From Atriophallophorus winterbourni (taxonomy: Eukaryota > Platyhelminthes > Trematoda > Plagiorchiida > Microphallidae), in contig JACCGJ010008607.1 of the NCBI GenBank assembly GCA_013407085.1, positions 17,367 to 81,366 on the forward strand: 64,000 bases of DNA, read 5' to 3'. Under the pieces are notes generated by a model, which saw only the letters and a list, made by a program, of their open reading frames with translations, ran no database searches and had not been told where the DNA came from. This document shows positions 37,210 through 49,384 of the stretch, piece by piece. Both the position numbers and the translations under genes were made by a program. Numbering within the stretch: position 1 is the first letter of the stretch; each line of letters starts with the position of its first letter.

Positions 37210-37327
37210 GGCCGCGACATCCGGTATTCCCAGCCGGTCACCCATGCAAGTACTAACCGGGCCCAACGTTGCTTAACTTCGGTGATCGGACGAGAACCGG
37301 TGTTTCCAACGTGGTATGGTCGCGGCC
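37210..37327 (-). rRNA. 5S ribosomal RNA, unit 9
   Basis: Full length with one substitution next to helix I (GACATCCGG for GACACCCGG on plus). Confidence 0.95.
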
Positions 37328-37634
37328 GAACGAGTGCGCACCACAGGCCTATATCAAACCAAACCGACAATCACTACGCACCACACACGTACACAACACC
37401 TACACCGCTGCCCGCACAACAACGTGCCCTACACAACCGTTCACAATCCGACCCGAAATCAATTGCATCGCCTAACACACTAGCTAGCATGGTATAAGAG
37501 AAAACGCGTACCGCACATTGAACCAGTGTCACACACTCGGCATCGTCAACTTCTACATCAACTAACCGCGTGGGACAAAGCATACGCGAACTTAGCATCG
37601 CTTCATTTCAACGTCCAGTACTATTGAGTAACTA

Positions 37635-37997
37635 ATGACGCTCTTCGATCTTTGCCTCCACACTCAATTCAAGTTCAATGGAAAATTGTATGAGCAGATC
37701 GAAGGAATTCCAATGGGGTTGCCTATCTCTGGACTGATAGTGGAAGGTGTAACGTGGAGGTTGGAACGCATTACCATTCCGCTAATAGAACCGAAACTTA
37801 GGGTACGCTACGTGGACGACACCTTCGTCAAAATCAAGAGATTGCAAGTCGAATACCCTCATAGACCACTGAATTGTGTCTTCACGGAAATAAAGTTCAC
37901 GAAAGAAACAGAAATCAACAGGTGCATACCGTTCTTGGATGTCCTCGTCACTAGAAGCGACACAGGATTCCTCCGGACAAAGCATACGCGAACTTAG
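37635..37997 (+). mobile_element. PLE RT fragment in 5S spacer, unit 10 (open frame)
   Basis: The only uninterrupted copy: 120 codons from ATG through GIPMGLPISG, the YVDD motif and LPFLDVLV. Where other copies have ATG-TAG it has ACG-TGG, giving VEGVTWRLERI. It also differs at a few other sites (EQIEGIP, CVFTEIKF, RCIPFLD). It is still only a fragment of an RT and lacks a full element around it. Confidence 0.88.
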
Positions 37998-38580
37998 CAT
38001 CGCTTCATTGCAAAGTCCAGTACGCCTGACCTCAACGCGCAAGCCACACCCTTCTAACCAATTCCACCCGATTGACGGCCCGTCTACTTCCCCGCCGATG
38101 CCCGATCCGGCCATTATTGGGTACAATGGCTGACCGCCTACACCCCACCATGCCGCCGGAGTGCGTGCGTAGAATGAGCGAAGTGTATTATTAACGCAAC
38201 GCTCGTGTTTCGCGGTCAAAGCGACGGGTTTGCGAAGTCGCTCGTTGCGTGTGGTCGTATAGTCGTACGTGCGAGTGATAATTCGATTTTGCGCTTGTGG
38301 GTTGCTGTGCCGTGGACTGTGTGCGGAACTCGGCGAGGCTGGCTCGCGAGAGTGGGAACGAACCGTGCGTGGTTGCGAAAGTAGTGTTCACGTGTTTCGC
38401 TTTTTCCTATAAACGATCTACTTATTAGTAGTGATGTTTGAAAACAAAACGAGGGCGCTTTGTTTGCAAGCGCATTCAGCGACCGTAGGCAGCGTCGCGG
38501 GTGGTACGCAAGCATACACACGTTTGTCGAACAATGGGTGCAAAACGTAGTGAAAATTCGGAGAATTAACTTGCGAAAAC

Positions 38581-38698
38581 GGCCGCGACACCCGGTATTC
38601 CCAGCCGGTCACCCATGCAAGTACTAACCGGGCCCAACGTTGCTTAACTTCGGTGATCGGACGAGAACCGGTGTTTCCGACGTGGTATGGTCGCGGCC
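38581..38698 (-). rRNA. 5S ribosomal RNA, unit 10
   Basis: Full length; one substitution near the 5' part (TTTCCGACGTGG for TTTCCAACGTGG on plus). Its spacer holds the only open PLE RT frame. Confidence 0.95.
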
Positions 38699-39007
38699 GA
38701 ACGAGTGCGCACCACAGGCCTATATCAAACCAAACCGACAATAACTACGCACCACACACGTACACAACACCTAAACCGCTGCCCGCACAACAACGTGCCC
38801 TACACAACCGTTCACAATCCGACCCGAAATCAATTCCATCGCCTAACACACTAGCTAGCATGGTATAAGAGAAAACGCGTACCACACATTGAACCAGTGT
38901 CACACACACTCGGCATCGCCAACTTCGACATCAACTAACCGCGTGGGACAAAGCATACGCGAACTTAGCATCGCTTCATTTCAACGCCCAGTACTCTTGA
39001 GTAACTA

Positions 39008-39370
39008 ATGACGCTCTGGGATCTTTGCCTCCACACTCCATTCAAGTTCAATGGAAAATTGTATGAGCAGATCAAAGGAATTCCAATGGGGTTGCCTATC
39101 TCTGGACTGAGAGTGGAAGGTGTAATGTAGAGATTGGAACGCATTACCATTCCTCTAATAGAACCGAAACTTAGGGTACGCTACGTGGACGACACCTTCG
39201 TCAAAATCAAGAGATTGCAAGTCGAATACCCTTATAGACCACTGAATTGTGTCTTCACGGGAATAAAGTTCACGAAAGAAACATAAATCAACAGGTGCCT
39301 ACCGTTCTTGGATGTCCTCGTCACTAGAAGCGACACAGGATTCCTCCGGACAAAGCATACGCGAACTTAG
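39008..39370 (+). mobile_element. PLE RT fragment in 5S spacer, unit 11
   Basis: Same segment with the shared TAG plus a second stop (ACATAA for ACAGAA) shared only with units 3 and 12. Confidence 0.86.
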
Positions 39371-39953
39371 CATCGCTTCCTTGCAAAGTCCAGTACGCCT
39401 GACCTCAACGCGCAAGCCACACCCTTCTAACCAATTCCACCCGACTGACGGCCCGTCTACTTCCCCGCCGATGCCCGATCGGGCCATTGTTGGGTACAAT
39501 GGCTGACCGCCTACACCCCACCATGCCGCCGGAGTGCGTGCGTAGAATGAGCGAAGTGTATTATTAACGCAACGCTCGTGTTTCGCGGTCAAAGCGACGG
39601 GTTTGCGAAGTCGCTCGTTGCGTGTGGTCGTATAGTCGTACGTGCGAGTGATAATTCGATTTTGCGCTTGTGGGTTGCTGTGCCGTGGACTGTGTGCGGA
39701 ACTCGGCGAGGCTGGCTCGCGAGAGTGGGAACGAACCGTGCGTGGTTGCGAAAGTAGTGTTCACGTGTTTCGTTTTTTCCTATAAACGATCTACTTATTA
39801 GTAGTGATGTTTGAAAACAAAACGAGGGCGCTTTGTTTGCAAGCGCATTCAGCGACCGTAGGCAGCGTCGTGGGTGGTACGCAAGCATACACACGTTTGC
39901 CGAACAATGGGTGCAAAACGTAGTGAAAATTCGGAGAATTCACTTGCGAAAAC

Positions 39954-40071
39954 GGCCGCGACACCCGGTATTCCCAGCCGGTCACCCATGCAAGTACTAA
40001 CCGGGCCCAACGTTGCTTAACTTCGGTGATCGGACGAGAACCGGTGTTTCCAACGTGGTATGGTCGCGGCC
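39954..40071 (-). rRNA. 5S ribosomal RNA, unit 11
   Basis: The gene matches unit 1. The upstream TATA-like motif is retained (TCTATATC on plus). Confidence 0.95.
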
Positions 40072-40364
40072 GAACGAGTGCGCACCACAGGTCTATATCA
40101 AACCAAACCGACAATAACTACGCACCACACACGTACACAACACCTAAACCGCTGCCCGCACAACAACGTGCCCTACACAACCGTTCACAATCCGACCCGA
40201 AATCAATTGCATTGCCTAACACACTAGCTAGCATGGTATAAGACATTGAACCAGTGTCACACGCACTCGGCATCGCCAACTTCTACATCAACTAACCGCG
40301 TGGGACAAAGCATACGCGAACTTAGCATCGCTTCATTTCAACGCCCAGTACTCTTGAGTAACTA

Positions 40365-40727
40365 ATGACGCTCTGGGATCTTTGCCTCCACACTCCATTC
40401 AAGTTCAATGGAAAATTGTATGAGCAGATCAAAAGAATTCCAATGGGGTTGCCTATCTCTGGACTGATAGTGGAAGGTGTAATGTAGAGATTGGAACGCA
40501 TTACCATTCCTCTAATAGAACCGAAACTTAGGGTACGCTACGTGGACGACACCTTCGTCAAAATCAAGAGATTGCAAGTCGAATACCCTTATAGACCACT
40601 GAACTGTGTCTTCACGGGAATAAAGTTCACGAAAGAAACATAAATCAACAGGTGCCTACCGTTCTTGGATGTCCTCGTCACTAGAAGCGACACAGGATTC
40701 CTCCGGACAAAGCATACGCGAACTTAG
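40365..40727 (+). mobile_element. PLE RT fragment in 5S spacer, unit 12
   Basis: Same segment with the shared TAG and the ACATAA stop. The dense-indel block starts just after it. Confidence 0.86.
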
Positions 40728-41307
40728 CATCGCTTCATTGCAAGTCCGTACGCCTGACCTCAACGCGCAAGCCCACCCTTTCTACCAATTCCCCCCGACT
40801 GACGGCCCCGTCTCCTTTCCCCCCGATGCCTCGATCCGGCCATTATTGGGTGCCAATGGCTGACCGCCTCAACACCACCATGCCGCCGAGGTGCGTGCGT
40901 ATAATGAGCGAAGTTAATTATAACGCAAACGCTCACACGTGTTCGCGGTCAAAGCGACGGGTTTTGCGAGTCGCTCGTTGCGTGTGGTCGTATAGTCGTA
41001 CGTGCGATGATAATTTCGATTTGCGCTGTGGTTGCTGGCCGTGGACTGGGTGCGGAACTTCGCGAGGCCTGTCTCGCGAGAGTGTGACGAACCGTGGCGG
41101 GGTTTGCGAACGTAGGTTCACATGTTTCGCTTTTTCCTATACGTCTACTTATAGTAGTATTTTTGAAAACAAAACGAGGGCGCTTTGTTTTGCAAGCGCA
41201 ATTCAGGCGACCGTAGGCGCTGCGCGGGTGGTACGCAAGGCACCACACGTTTGCCGGAACAATGGGTGCAAAACGTAGTGAAAATTCGAGAATTCACTTG
41301 CGAAAAC

Positions 41308-41433
41308 GGCCCGCGAACACCCTTATTCCCAGCCGGTCACCCATGCAATTACTAACCGGGCCCAAACGTTTGCTTAACTTCGGTGATTGGGACGGACGAG
41401 AACGCGGTGTTTCCACGTGGTATGGTCGCGGCC
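41308..41433 (-). rRNA. 5S ribosomal RNA, unit 12 (indel-ridden copy)
   Basis: A recognisable 5S copy stretched to about 126 nt by scattered one- to four-base insertions and deletions, for example in the CCGGTATTCC and GTGATCGGACG stretches. The same indel density extends over 40740-41640, so consensus error is as likely as true decay. Confidence 0.8.
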
Positions 41434-41735
41434 AAGCGAGTGCGCACCACAGGCCTATATCAAACCAACGACAATAACTACCACCACACACGTACCACAC
41501 CTAAATACCGCTTGTCCCGCCCAACAACGTGCCTACACACCTTCACAATCGACCCGCAAATCATTCCTCGCTCTAAACACTAGCTAGCTGGTATAAGAGA
41601 AAACCGTACCACGTCGCATTGAACCAGTGTCACACACTCGGCATCGCCAACTTCTACATCAACTAACCGCGTGGGACAAAGCATACGCGAACTTAGCATC
41701 GCTTCATTTCAACGTCCAGTACTCTTGAGTAACTA

Positions 41736-42098
41736 ATGACGCTCTTGGATCTTTGCTTCCACACTCAATTCAAGTTCAATGGAAAATTGTATGAGCAGAT
41801 CAAAGGAATTCCAATGGGGTTGCCTATCTCTGGACTGATAGTGGAAGGTGTAATGTAGAGATTGGAACGCATTACCATTCCTCTAATAGAACCGAAACTT
41901 AGGGTACGCTACGTGGACGACACCTTCGTCAAAATCAAGAGATTGCAAGTCGAATACCCTCATAGACCACTGAATTGTGTCTTCACGGGAATAAAGTTCA
42001 CGAAAGAAACAGAAATCAACAGGTGCCTACCGTTCTTGGATGTCCTCGTCACTAGAAGCGACACAGGATTCCTCCGGACAAAGCATACGCGAACTTAG
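41736..42098 (+). mobile_element. PLE RT fragment in 5S spacer, unit 13
   Basis: Same segment and TAG as in unit 1. Downstream in this unit the spacer lacks about 30 bp (around 42210) found in other long units. Confidence 0.87.
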
Positions 42099-42654
42099 CA
42101 TCGCTTCATTGCAAAGTCCAGTACGCCTGACCTCAACGCGCAAGCCACACCCTTCTAACCAATTCCACCCGACTGACGGCCCGTCTACTTCCCCGCCGAT
42201 GCCCGATCCGGTAACACACCACCATGCCGCCGGAGTGCGTGCGTAGAATGAGCGAAGTGTATTATTCACGCAACGCTCGTGTTTCGCGGTCAAAGCGACG
42301 GGTTTGCGAAGTCGCTCGTTGCGTGTGGTCGTATAGTCGTACGTGTGAGTGATAATTCGATTTTGCGCTTGTGGGTTGCTGTGCCGTGGAGTGTGTGCGG
42401 AACTCGGCGAGGCTGGCTCGCGAGAGTGGGAACGAACCGTGCGTGGTTGCGAAAGTAGTGTTCACATGTTTCGCTTTTTCCTATAAACGATCTACTTATT
42501 AGGAGTGATGTTTGAAAACAAAACGAGGGCGCTTTGTTTGCAAGCGCATTCAGCGACCGTAGGCAGCGTCGCGGGTGGTACGCAAGCATACCCACGTTTG
42601 CCGAACAATGGGTGCAAAACGTAGTGAAAATTCGGAGAATTCACTTGCGAAAAC

Positions 42655-42772
42655 GGCCGCGACACCCGGTATTCCCAGCCGGTCACCCATGCAAGTACTA
42701 ACCGGGCCCAACGTTGCTTAACTTCGGTGATCGGACGAGAACCAGTGTTTCCAACGTGGTATGGTCGCGGCC
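42655..42772 (-). rRNA. 5S ribosomal RNA, unit 13
   Basis: Full length with one substitution (GAACCAGTG for GAACCGGTG on plus). Confidence 0.95.
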
Positions 42773-43079
42773 GAACGAGTGCGCACCACAGGCCTATATC
42801 AAACCAAACCGACAATAACTACGCACCACACACGTACACAACACCTAAACCGCTGCCCGCACAACAACGTGCCCTACACAACCGTTCACAATCCGCCCCG
42901 AAATCAATTGCATCGCCTAACACACTAGCTAGCATGGTATAAGAGAACACGCGTACCACACATTGAACCAGTGTCACACACTCGGCATCGCCAACTTCTG
43001 CATCAACTAACCACGTGGGACAAAGCATACGCGAACTTAGCATCGCTTCATTTCAACGTCCAGTACTCTTGAGTAACTA

Positions 43080-43998
43080 ATGACGCTCTGGGATCTTTGC
43101 CTCCACACTCCATTCAAGTTCAATGGAAAATTGTATGAGCAGATCAAAGGAATTCCAATGGGGTTGCCTATCTCTGGACTGATAGTGGAAGGTGTAATGT
43201 AGAGATTGGAACGCATTACCATTCCTCTAATAGAACCGAAACTTAGGGTGATCAAAGTATTCAAAGTTTAATGGTACTAAAAAGCATTTAGCTTAACATA
43301 CCATAGGATGGCGTTATGAGGTATATACAATAAAAAGAAGAACAGGAAAACTCAATGTCATGTAATCGTATCAAGTTTTGGGTTGTCTCTCAAGTGTTTG
43401 TCCAAATTAGCTTTAAAAATATCCAGGTTGGCTGAGTGTGTAACAGTGGATGGGAGGGTGTTCCATGTGAAACTTACACGTACAGCATACGAATATCTTC
43501 GACAGTTCAGTCTTGAAGTGGGAATAAGCACTGAAAGTTCATGTTTCCGACTGGCACGGGTTGGCGAGCGTGTGAAAAGTTTGGACAAGGGATGGTTAGG
43601 GACGTGCATAATATTGTACATCAGTATGAGGTCACCTCTTAGTCGACGACAGTGAAAGTCGAAAAGATTGAGACTCCTCAAACGTTCTTCATATGGTTTA
43701 GCAGCTAGTCCGGGTACAAGCTTTGTGGTTCGATGGTAAATACGCTGCGAAGCATTGATGTCTTCTGAATCCAGGGTGACCACGCCTGAACATCGTAACG
43801 CCATCGCTACGCGTGGACGACACCTTCGTCAAAATCAAGAGATTGCAAGTCGAATACCCTCATAGACCACTGAATTGTGTCTACACGGGAATAAAGTTCA
43901 CGAAAGAAACAGAAATCAACAGGTGCCTACCGTTCTTGGATGTCCTCGTCACCAGAAGCGACGCAGGATTCCTCCGGACAAAGCATACGCGAACTTAG
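43080..43998 (+). mobile_element. PLE RT fragment in 5S spacer, unit 14, split by insertion
   Basis: The segment runs 43080-43249, is interrupted by a CR1-like insert, and resumes at about 43805-43998 with TGGACGACACC, that is, inside the YVDD motif. Two extra bases (GC) occur at the right junction. Confidence 0.87.
43250..43804 (-). mobile_element. CR1-like LINE insertion inside the 5S array
   Basis: A minus frame of 148 codons gives the CR1-type RT C-terminus: YHRTTKLVPGLAAKPYEERL, then RRLRGDLILMYNIM and WNTLPSTVTHSANLDIFKAN. The 3' end, on the left, carries the family tail ACCATTAAACTTTGAATACT, also seen at 26206-26236. It is a 5'-truncated insertion with an intact short frame, so it is fairly recent relative to other copies here. 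Confidence 0.85.
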
Positions 43999-44581
43999 CA
44001 TCGCTTCATTGCAAAGTCCAGTACGCCTGACCTCAACGCGCAAGCCACACCCTTCTAACCAATTCCACCCGACTGACGGCCCGTCTACTTCCTCGCCGAT
44101 GCCCGATCCGGCCATTATTGGGTACAATGGCTGACCGCCTACACACCACCATGCCGCCGGAGTGCGTGCGTAGAATGAGCGAAGTGTATTATTAACGCAA
44201 CGCTCGTGTTTCGCGGTCAAAGCGACGGGTTTGCGAAGTCGCTCGTTGCGTGTGGTCGTATAGTCGTACGTGCGAGTGATCATTCGATTTTGCGCTTGTG
44301 GGTTGCTGTGCCGTGGACTGTGTGCGGAACTCGGCGAGGCTGGCTCGCGAGAGGGGGAACGAACCGTGCGTGGTTGCGAAAGTAGTGTTCACATGTTTCG
44401 CTTTTTCCTATAAACGATCTACTTATTAGTAGTGATGTTTGAAAACAAAACGAGGGCGCTTTGTTTGCAAGCGCATTCAGCGACCGTAGGCAGCGTCGCG
44501 GGTGGTACGCAAGCATACACACGTTTGCCGAACAATGGGTGCAAAACGTAGTGAAAAATCGGAGAATTCACTTGCGAAAAC

Positions 44582-44699
44582 GGCCGCGACACCCGGTATT
44601 CCCAGCCGGTCACCCATGCAAGTACTAACCGGGCCCAACGTTGCTTAACTTCGGTGATCGGACGAGAACCGGTGTTTCCAACGTGGTATGGTCGCGGCC
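44582..44699 (-). rRNA. 5S ribosomal RNA, unit 14
   Basis: Intact gene, the last of the array. About 280 bp downstream on plus the unit decays and ends. Confidence 0.95.
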
Positions 44700-44984
44700 G
44701 AACGAGTGCGCACCACAGGCCTATATCAAACCAAACCGACAATAACTACGCACCACACACGTACACAACACCGAAACCGCTGCCCGCACAACAACGTGCC
44801 CTACACAACCGTTCACAATCCGACCCGAAATCAATTGCATCGCCTAACACACTAGCTAGCATGGTATAAGAGAAAACGCGTACCACACATTGAACCATTG
44901 TCCACACTCCGGCATCGCCAACTTCTACATCAACTAAACCGCGGGGACAAAGCATACGCGAACTTGCATCGCTTTCATTTCATG

Positions 44985-45065
44985 TAAGGCGATAAAGTCT
45001 CTTGTCGAAAGAATTCGGTTTTGCTCATGCTGATTGTTAGAGCAAAGTCTCTGCATGCCAACGAA
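44985..45065 (-). mobile_element. LINE fragment at the array's right edge
   Basis: CTCATGCTGATTGTTAGA and the following bases match the complement of the CKDFGLTISM codons of LINE copy A (near 1570). It is very short and abuts the end of the 5S array. Confidence 0.6.
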
Positions 45066-46260
45066 GAACGAAAGATTCGATTTCATGTGTGTTTCCTGGA
45101 CAATACGCATTTCAAGCATAAATGCCACAGGAATTTTCATTCAGTTCGTGTATATTTTGTTTAGAATTCTTTTCATAAAGATGAGAGTAAGCCCCACGAG
45201 TTTGTTTTACTCTAAATGGTAACCTGAAGATTATACGTGAATTAATCGTGATACTGCTTCAAATAATAACAAAACTTTGCTGGACCTCACCCAAAAGAAC
45301 CTTTCAATCATAAATCATGTGTCTTTTTAGTGACACTATTGAGAATTTGTCTAGTCTGATGCAAGTTGCTGTTCCCGTTGAACAAATAATGACAAGAAAT
45401 TCCAGGTAGTCTAAAATTGCTTCGCGTTCTCGCGATGTGCTCTTAGCGAAAACTAAGAATCTGGTCATGCACATCCTCAACATTGGCCCGGATAACAATC
45501 AGCTTTGTAGATTTGAAATTCCAATAGGTGTTTTCGTAAAGAAATAATTTATATACTTTGCCCCGTCGATGTAAAAAAGTTTGGCAACGAAATTACCCGT
45601 GAAATCTATTGTCGGTTACGGAACATTTATTGTTTCTAATTAACAATCAACTATTTTGTAGTATATTATCCAAATTTACAAAATCAGTCTTTCGTGAATT
45701 TGAACCTATTACTCTGGAACAAGAATTCTACATTCGTTCACTCTATTCATACTCGAACAGCCTAGAATAGTTTTCTAATTGCAATGGCTGTTAAGTTTTC
45801 ATGTTCGCAATGGCCATCTAAGTTCACGCAGCACGAAACCGATTCACAAAAAAATCAGTCGAAAGAGATCGACTGGATTTAAGCTAATTTTGATCTATTC
45901 TTTTTAACCGTAATCAAGCAGGTCACTGTCATTTCCCACGTTTGAAGTTCGATTGCACAAACAAATTGGTCCTTAAGTGGTATCATTAATATGAGGTCAC
46001 GTGCTTAGACAAACCTTGAACAATTCAATTCTTGATGGGAACCCCCCACGAACTCAGCCCAAACTCCCGATTCAGTTTGACATGTGGTTGATTCAGGACA
46101 GCGGATATGGCAGGTGTAGAGAGAACTGAACAATTCCTGCTGTGTTCGCATTAAGTTAATGTAACCAAAACTGATCATAGCATGGGGTAAATTGGAATGT
46201 GACCAGTAAGAATAAAAATTGTCAAAAACAAGATAAACGAAAAATAAATAATTACTATAA
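45066..46260. other. intergenic, nothing recognised
   Basis: AT-rich, with no supported gene or repeat. Confidence 0.5.
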
Positions 46261-46643
<383 letters not shown>

Positions 46644-49019
46644 TCTGTCTGTCTATCAACAACTGAGCTTTCAATCCCCTAGGTGTTAGTGTTATCCGAA
46701 ATTTCATGGTTCTCCCATTACATTTGTGTAAACCGCGCGGTTTCGGGTAAGTCACTCCACGTAGAATAGTCAGTATCATATAAGCTTTATGTTCTCTTCC
46801 CTGCTTGAGCATTTCAGCGCACTTTTTCAACTGGAATAATCATGCTATCCACAATATAAACTGATCACAAAGCGGAACAATACGTTCAAGATCTTTTCTT
46901 GAAATACAATTCGCGCAACTAACAATGCGAGTATTTTTCAAATCGGTTACAATCGAAGCTCGAAATCTCTTCCTTGTGTGCGCAGAGACACCTTTGCTTA
47001 ACTGCTTGCTTAACTGATAATTGGCCTCATTGCTGCTGAGCCTTGCTCTCTTCACCAATTACGCAGCGATAATCGTCCACTTCAAACACGTTCAAATAGC
47101 AAGTAAGGTGTCAGTGAATGCCTCGGCACAATCCACTTTTCACCCTAAAACTTCGAGTGATTAACACCCCATTCGTTGCTATGCCAACGTGTTCTTACTT
47201 CCTGCACAATACGTGTGAATACTTTGCATCGACACCGATGAAAGTTTTGAAAATCATTGGCGAGCATCACGCTGTTCATCGAACCAGTTTTGTGGTTAAC
47301 AATTGAACGAACAACGATTCTAGTATCTCGGCAGTTGGTGCTGGAAATGGATTTGCTACTTAACTAATCGGCCAACTCAGGCCGTTCGAACTGGTCCCGG
47401 GAGGTCGCGGGTTGGATTGGGAGATAAGCTTCCATTTCCGAAAATCATGGATTGACGCGCAACGCATGTAACCTATCACACCAAAGTCCAGTTCCTGTCC
47501 CATGGACATGGTACTGTGCGAACAGATTCTACAGACGTGGGAAGGGATAATGTCAGGTTAATAGCATTGAAACAAGTTTGCATCGAACAACTGGAGCTTG
47601 CAAACTTACGGAGGCAGTCCACTTAGATGAAGAAAAGCCATAATATTCAACCTCGATATACCGAATCGAGGTAAACTTGAGAATGATTCCAAAGATGAAG
47701 TCCCGTTAGGCAGTTCTTAGTTGTTCTAGCATTACTTGTGACGATGTCATTACCAAAATGAGCCAAACTGGCTGTTTCTTTGGTTCCTTTGATGTCGAGG
47801 CGACGGATCAGTTGTCACATTGACAGCAGCGTGTTCTGCATATTGAACTGCCGCAGTGTACATCGTACCTGTTGAATTACTTCCTAATGAACCCGGGAAC
47901 AAACACCAGTCTGAAAGACAAATGTTCAGGTATCCGGGGCAGCGTTGCTTGTACTAAGCAGACCGGGTCAGTAGAATACAACTACGTTCCGTATATGTTA
48001 CACCAGTGACGACAAAGTTAAATGAATCAGATTTCGATTATCATGATGTTGGCAAGTGGGAATATCGTGAAACGTGTTAACTGTGAATGATCGAAAATTG
48101 AAAATGGGATATGTATCAAACTGAAGACAAATAGACACACCAAGGAGATCTTTAATCACATGCCACATTTAGATATACCACCGTTCTAAGCTATGCGTTG
48201 GTTTGTCATCCAGTACGCATTAAAAGCAAATCCAAACCACTCCGTGGACATGATCCTGATGAGTTTAAAATACGTAAAAACTATTCGTTAACTATCAGTT
48301 GATCACATGCACGTCAAATCAGGTTTTGTTAATACCGTCGAATTTTCTACTCGAATTCGTTGCGTAAATGTTTTATCGGATGTCCTTTTTGGTAGTTCAT
48401 CGAATCAGACATCTCTTAGGAAATTTCAATAAGAAATTATGACGACTTGTTTTCGAAAGATTCTCGTCCCCTGCGGTTAGGATCACGTTTTATTACTCTG
48501 TCAGCATAACTGTAGAAATAAAATTTCTTTCAATCAAACAAAGTTATGATTTGGCTTAAACGTCCATGCTTGGCATAGCCAATAATTCGATGACTGATGC
48601 TCAAACCGGGTCTAAGTGAATCGATCTCAAATCAATGGCCTGACTTGTTTAGCCGTGCTCACGTCCGCCGTAGTTACTCATGTACTTGCGATTGCTCTCT
48701 TGTGCCTCAACCCCGAAACGACCATATCAACAAACTGACCTCACGACGGCCTCTCTGCTTGGGTTATGGGATCCGCGTGTACACGTCTCGTACGCGGTAC
48801 GGTGAGCGTGAGAAAACGCGACCGCCATTCCGGTTGCTAGGCCACCGGGCACAAGGTCAATCGAACAACCACAGTGTTGTAGATCCATAAAAATGATCGT
48901 CTCCCTTGGCCAAATGTTTGCTTGTTGCTCCCGTCCACGCAAATTCTCATAGGCCTTGTCCTACAAACTATAAAAATCTCACAACTCAGTGAATGACCTC
49001 AAGTTCAAAACAAAGTTAA
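46644..49019. other. intergenic, nothing firmly recognised
   Basis: No domain recognised. A stretch near 47320-47480 with GGTCCCGGGAGGTCGCGGGTT resembles a decayed tRNA-derived retroposon, but no tRNA fold could be drawn. Confidence 0.4.
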
Positions 49020-49160
49020 ACTTGTATGCCACTGCTATATAGGGTTCTGACAAAGAACGACGATGTTCAAATACATTCAAAAAATTTCGGGGGATGTGAG
49101 CAACACATCACTTTGACCTCAAGTTGTATTGTGGTGCTCACATCCCCATCCCTTAAGTTG
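49020..49160 (+). repeat. fragment of the hammerhead-associated repeat
   Basis: It shares CCACTG(C/T)TATATAGGGTTC and a GATGTTCAAA stretch with the 63.5 kb copy, and GGGGGATGTGAGCAACACAT with the 24.8 kb copy. The two arms GGGGATGTGAGCA (49090-49102) and TGCTCACATCCCC (49135-49147) form an inverted repeat. Confidence 0.65.
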
Positions 49161-49384
49161 AGTTATTGATGTTGGGGTCACGTGAAAAGATGATTGCGAG
49201 TCGAGAACGAGAAAATACATCCAATTTCCTAGTGAAGTATAAAAGCACCTAACTTTTGATAATAGTGTTTCTACCTGATTTGTGTTGAAGCCGAAACCAG
49301 TTGTGAGATTTAAATGGACATTTCGGTCTTGCCCATACATTTAACTTTACCTGCATATGCACGTTATTACGCGCCATTATTGCT

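Larger units (their letters stand above)
26701..44983 (-). repeat. 5S rDNA tandem array, 14 genes, two unit types
   Basis: Gene-to-gene spacings in order are 1371, 1349, 975, 975, 951, 968, 1381, 1373, 1371, 1373, 1354, 1347 and 1927 bp. The long units carry a PLE RT fragment in the spacer and the four short ones lack it. The 1927-bp unit also holds a CR1-like insertion. The array starts mid-spacer at 26701 (CAACAACGTGCCC) and stops abruptly near 44983, where a LINE fragment joins. Most units of one type appear nearly identical by eye, implying recent homogenisation. Confidence 0.95.

Noticed and set aside
26701..44983. Regular spaced repeats as a CRISPR-like array
   Set aside because: Unit length is near 1-1.4 kb, each unit holds a 5S gene, and the genome is eukaryotic.
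49270..49312. CTGATTT ... CCGAAACCAG near the 49 kb repeat, possible decayed hammerhead
   Set aside because: The core is not conserved and stem I does not pair convincingly; it could be chance.
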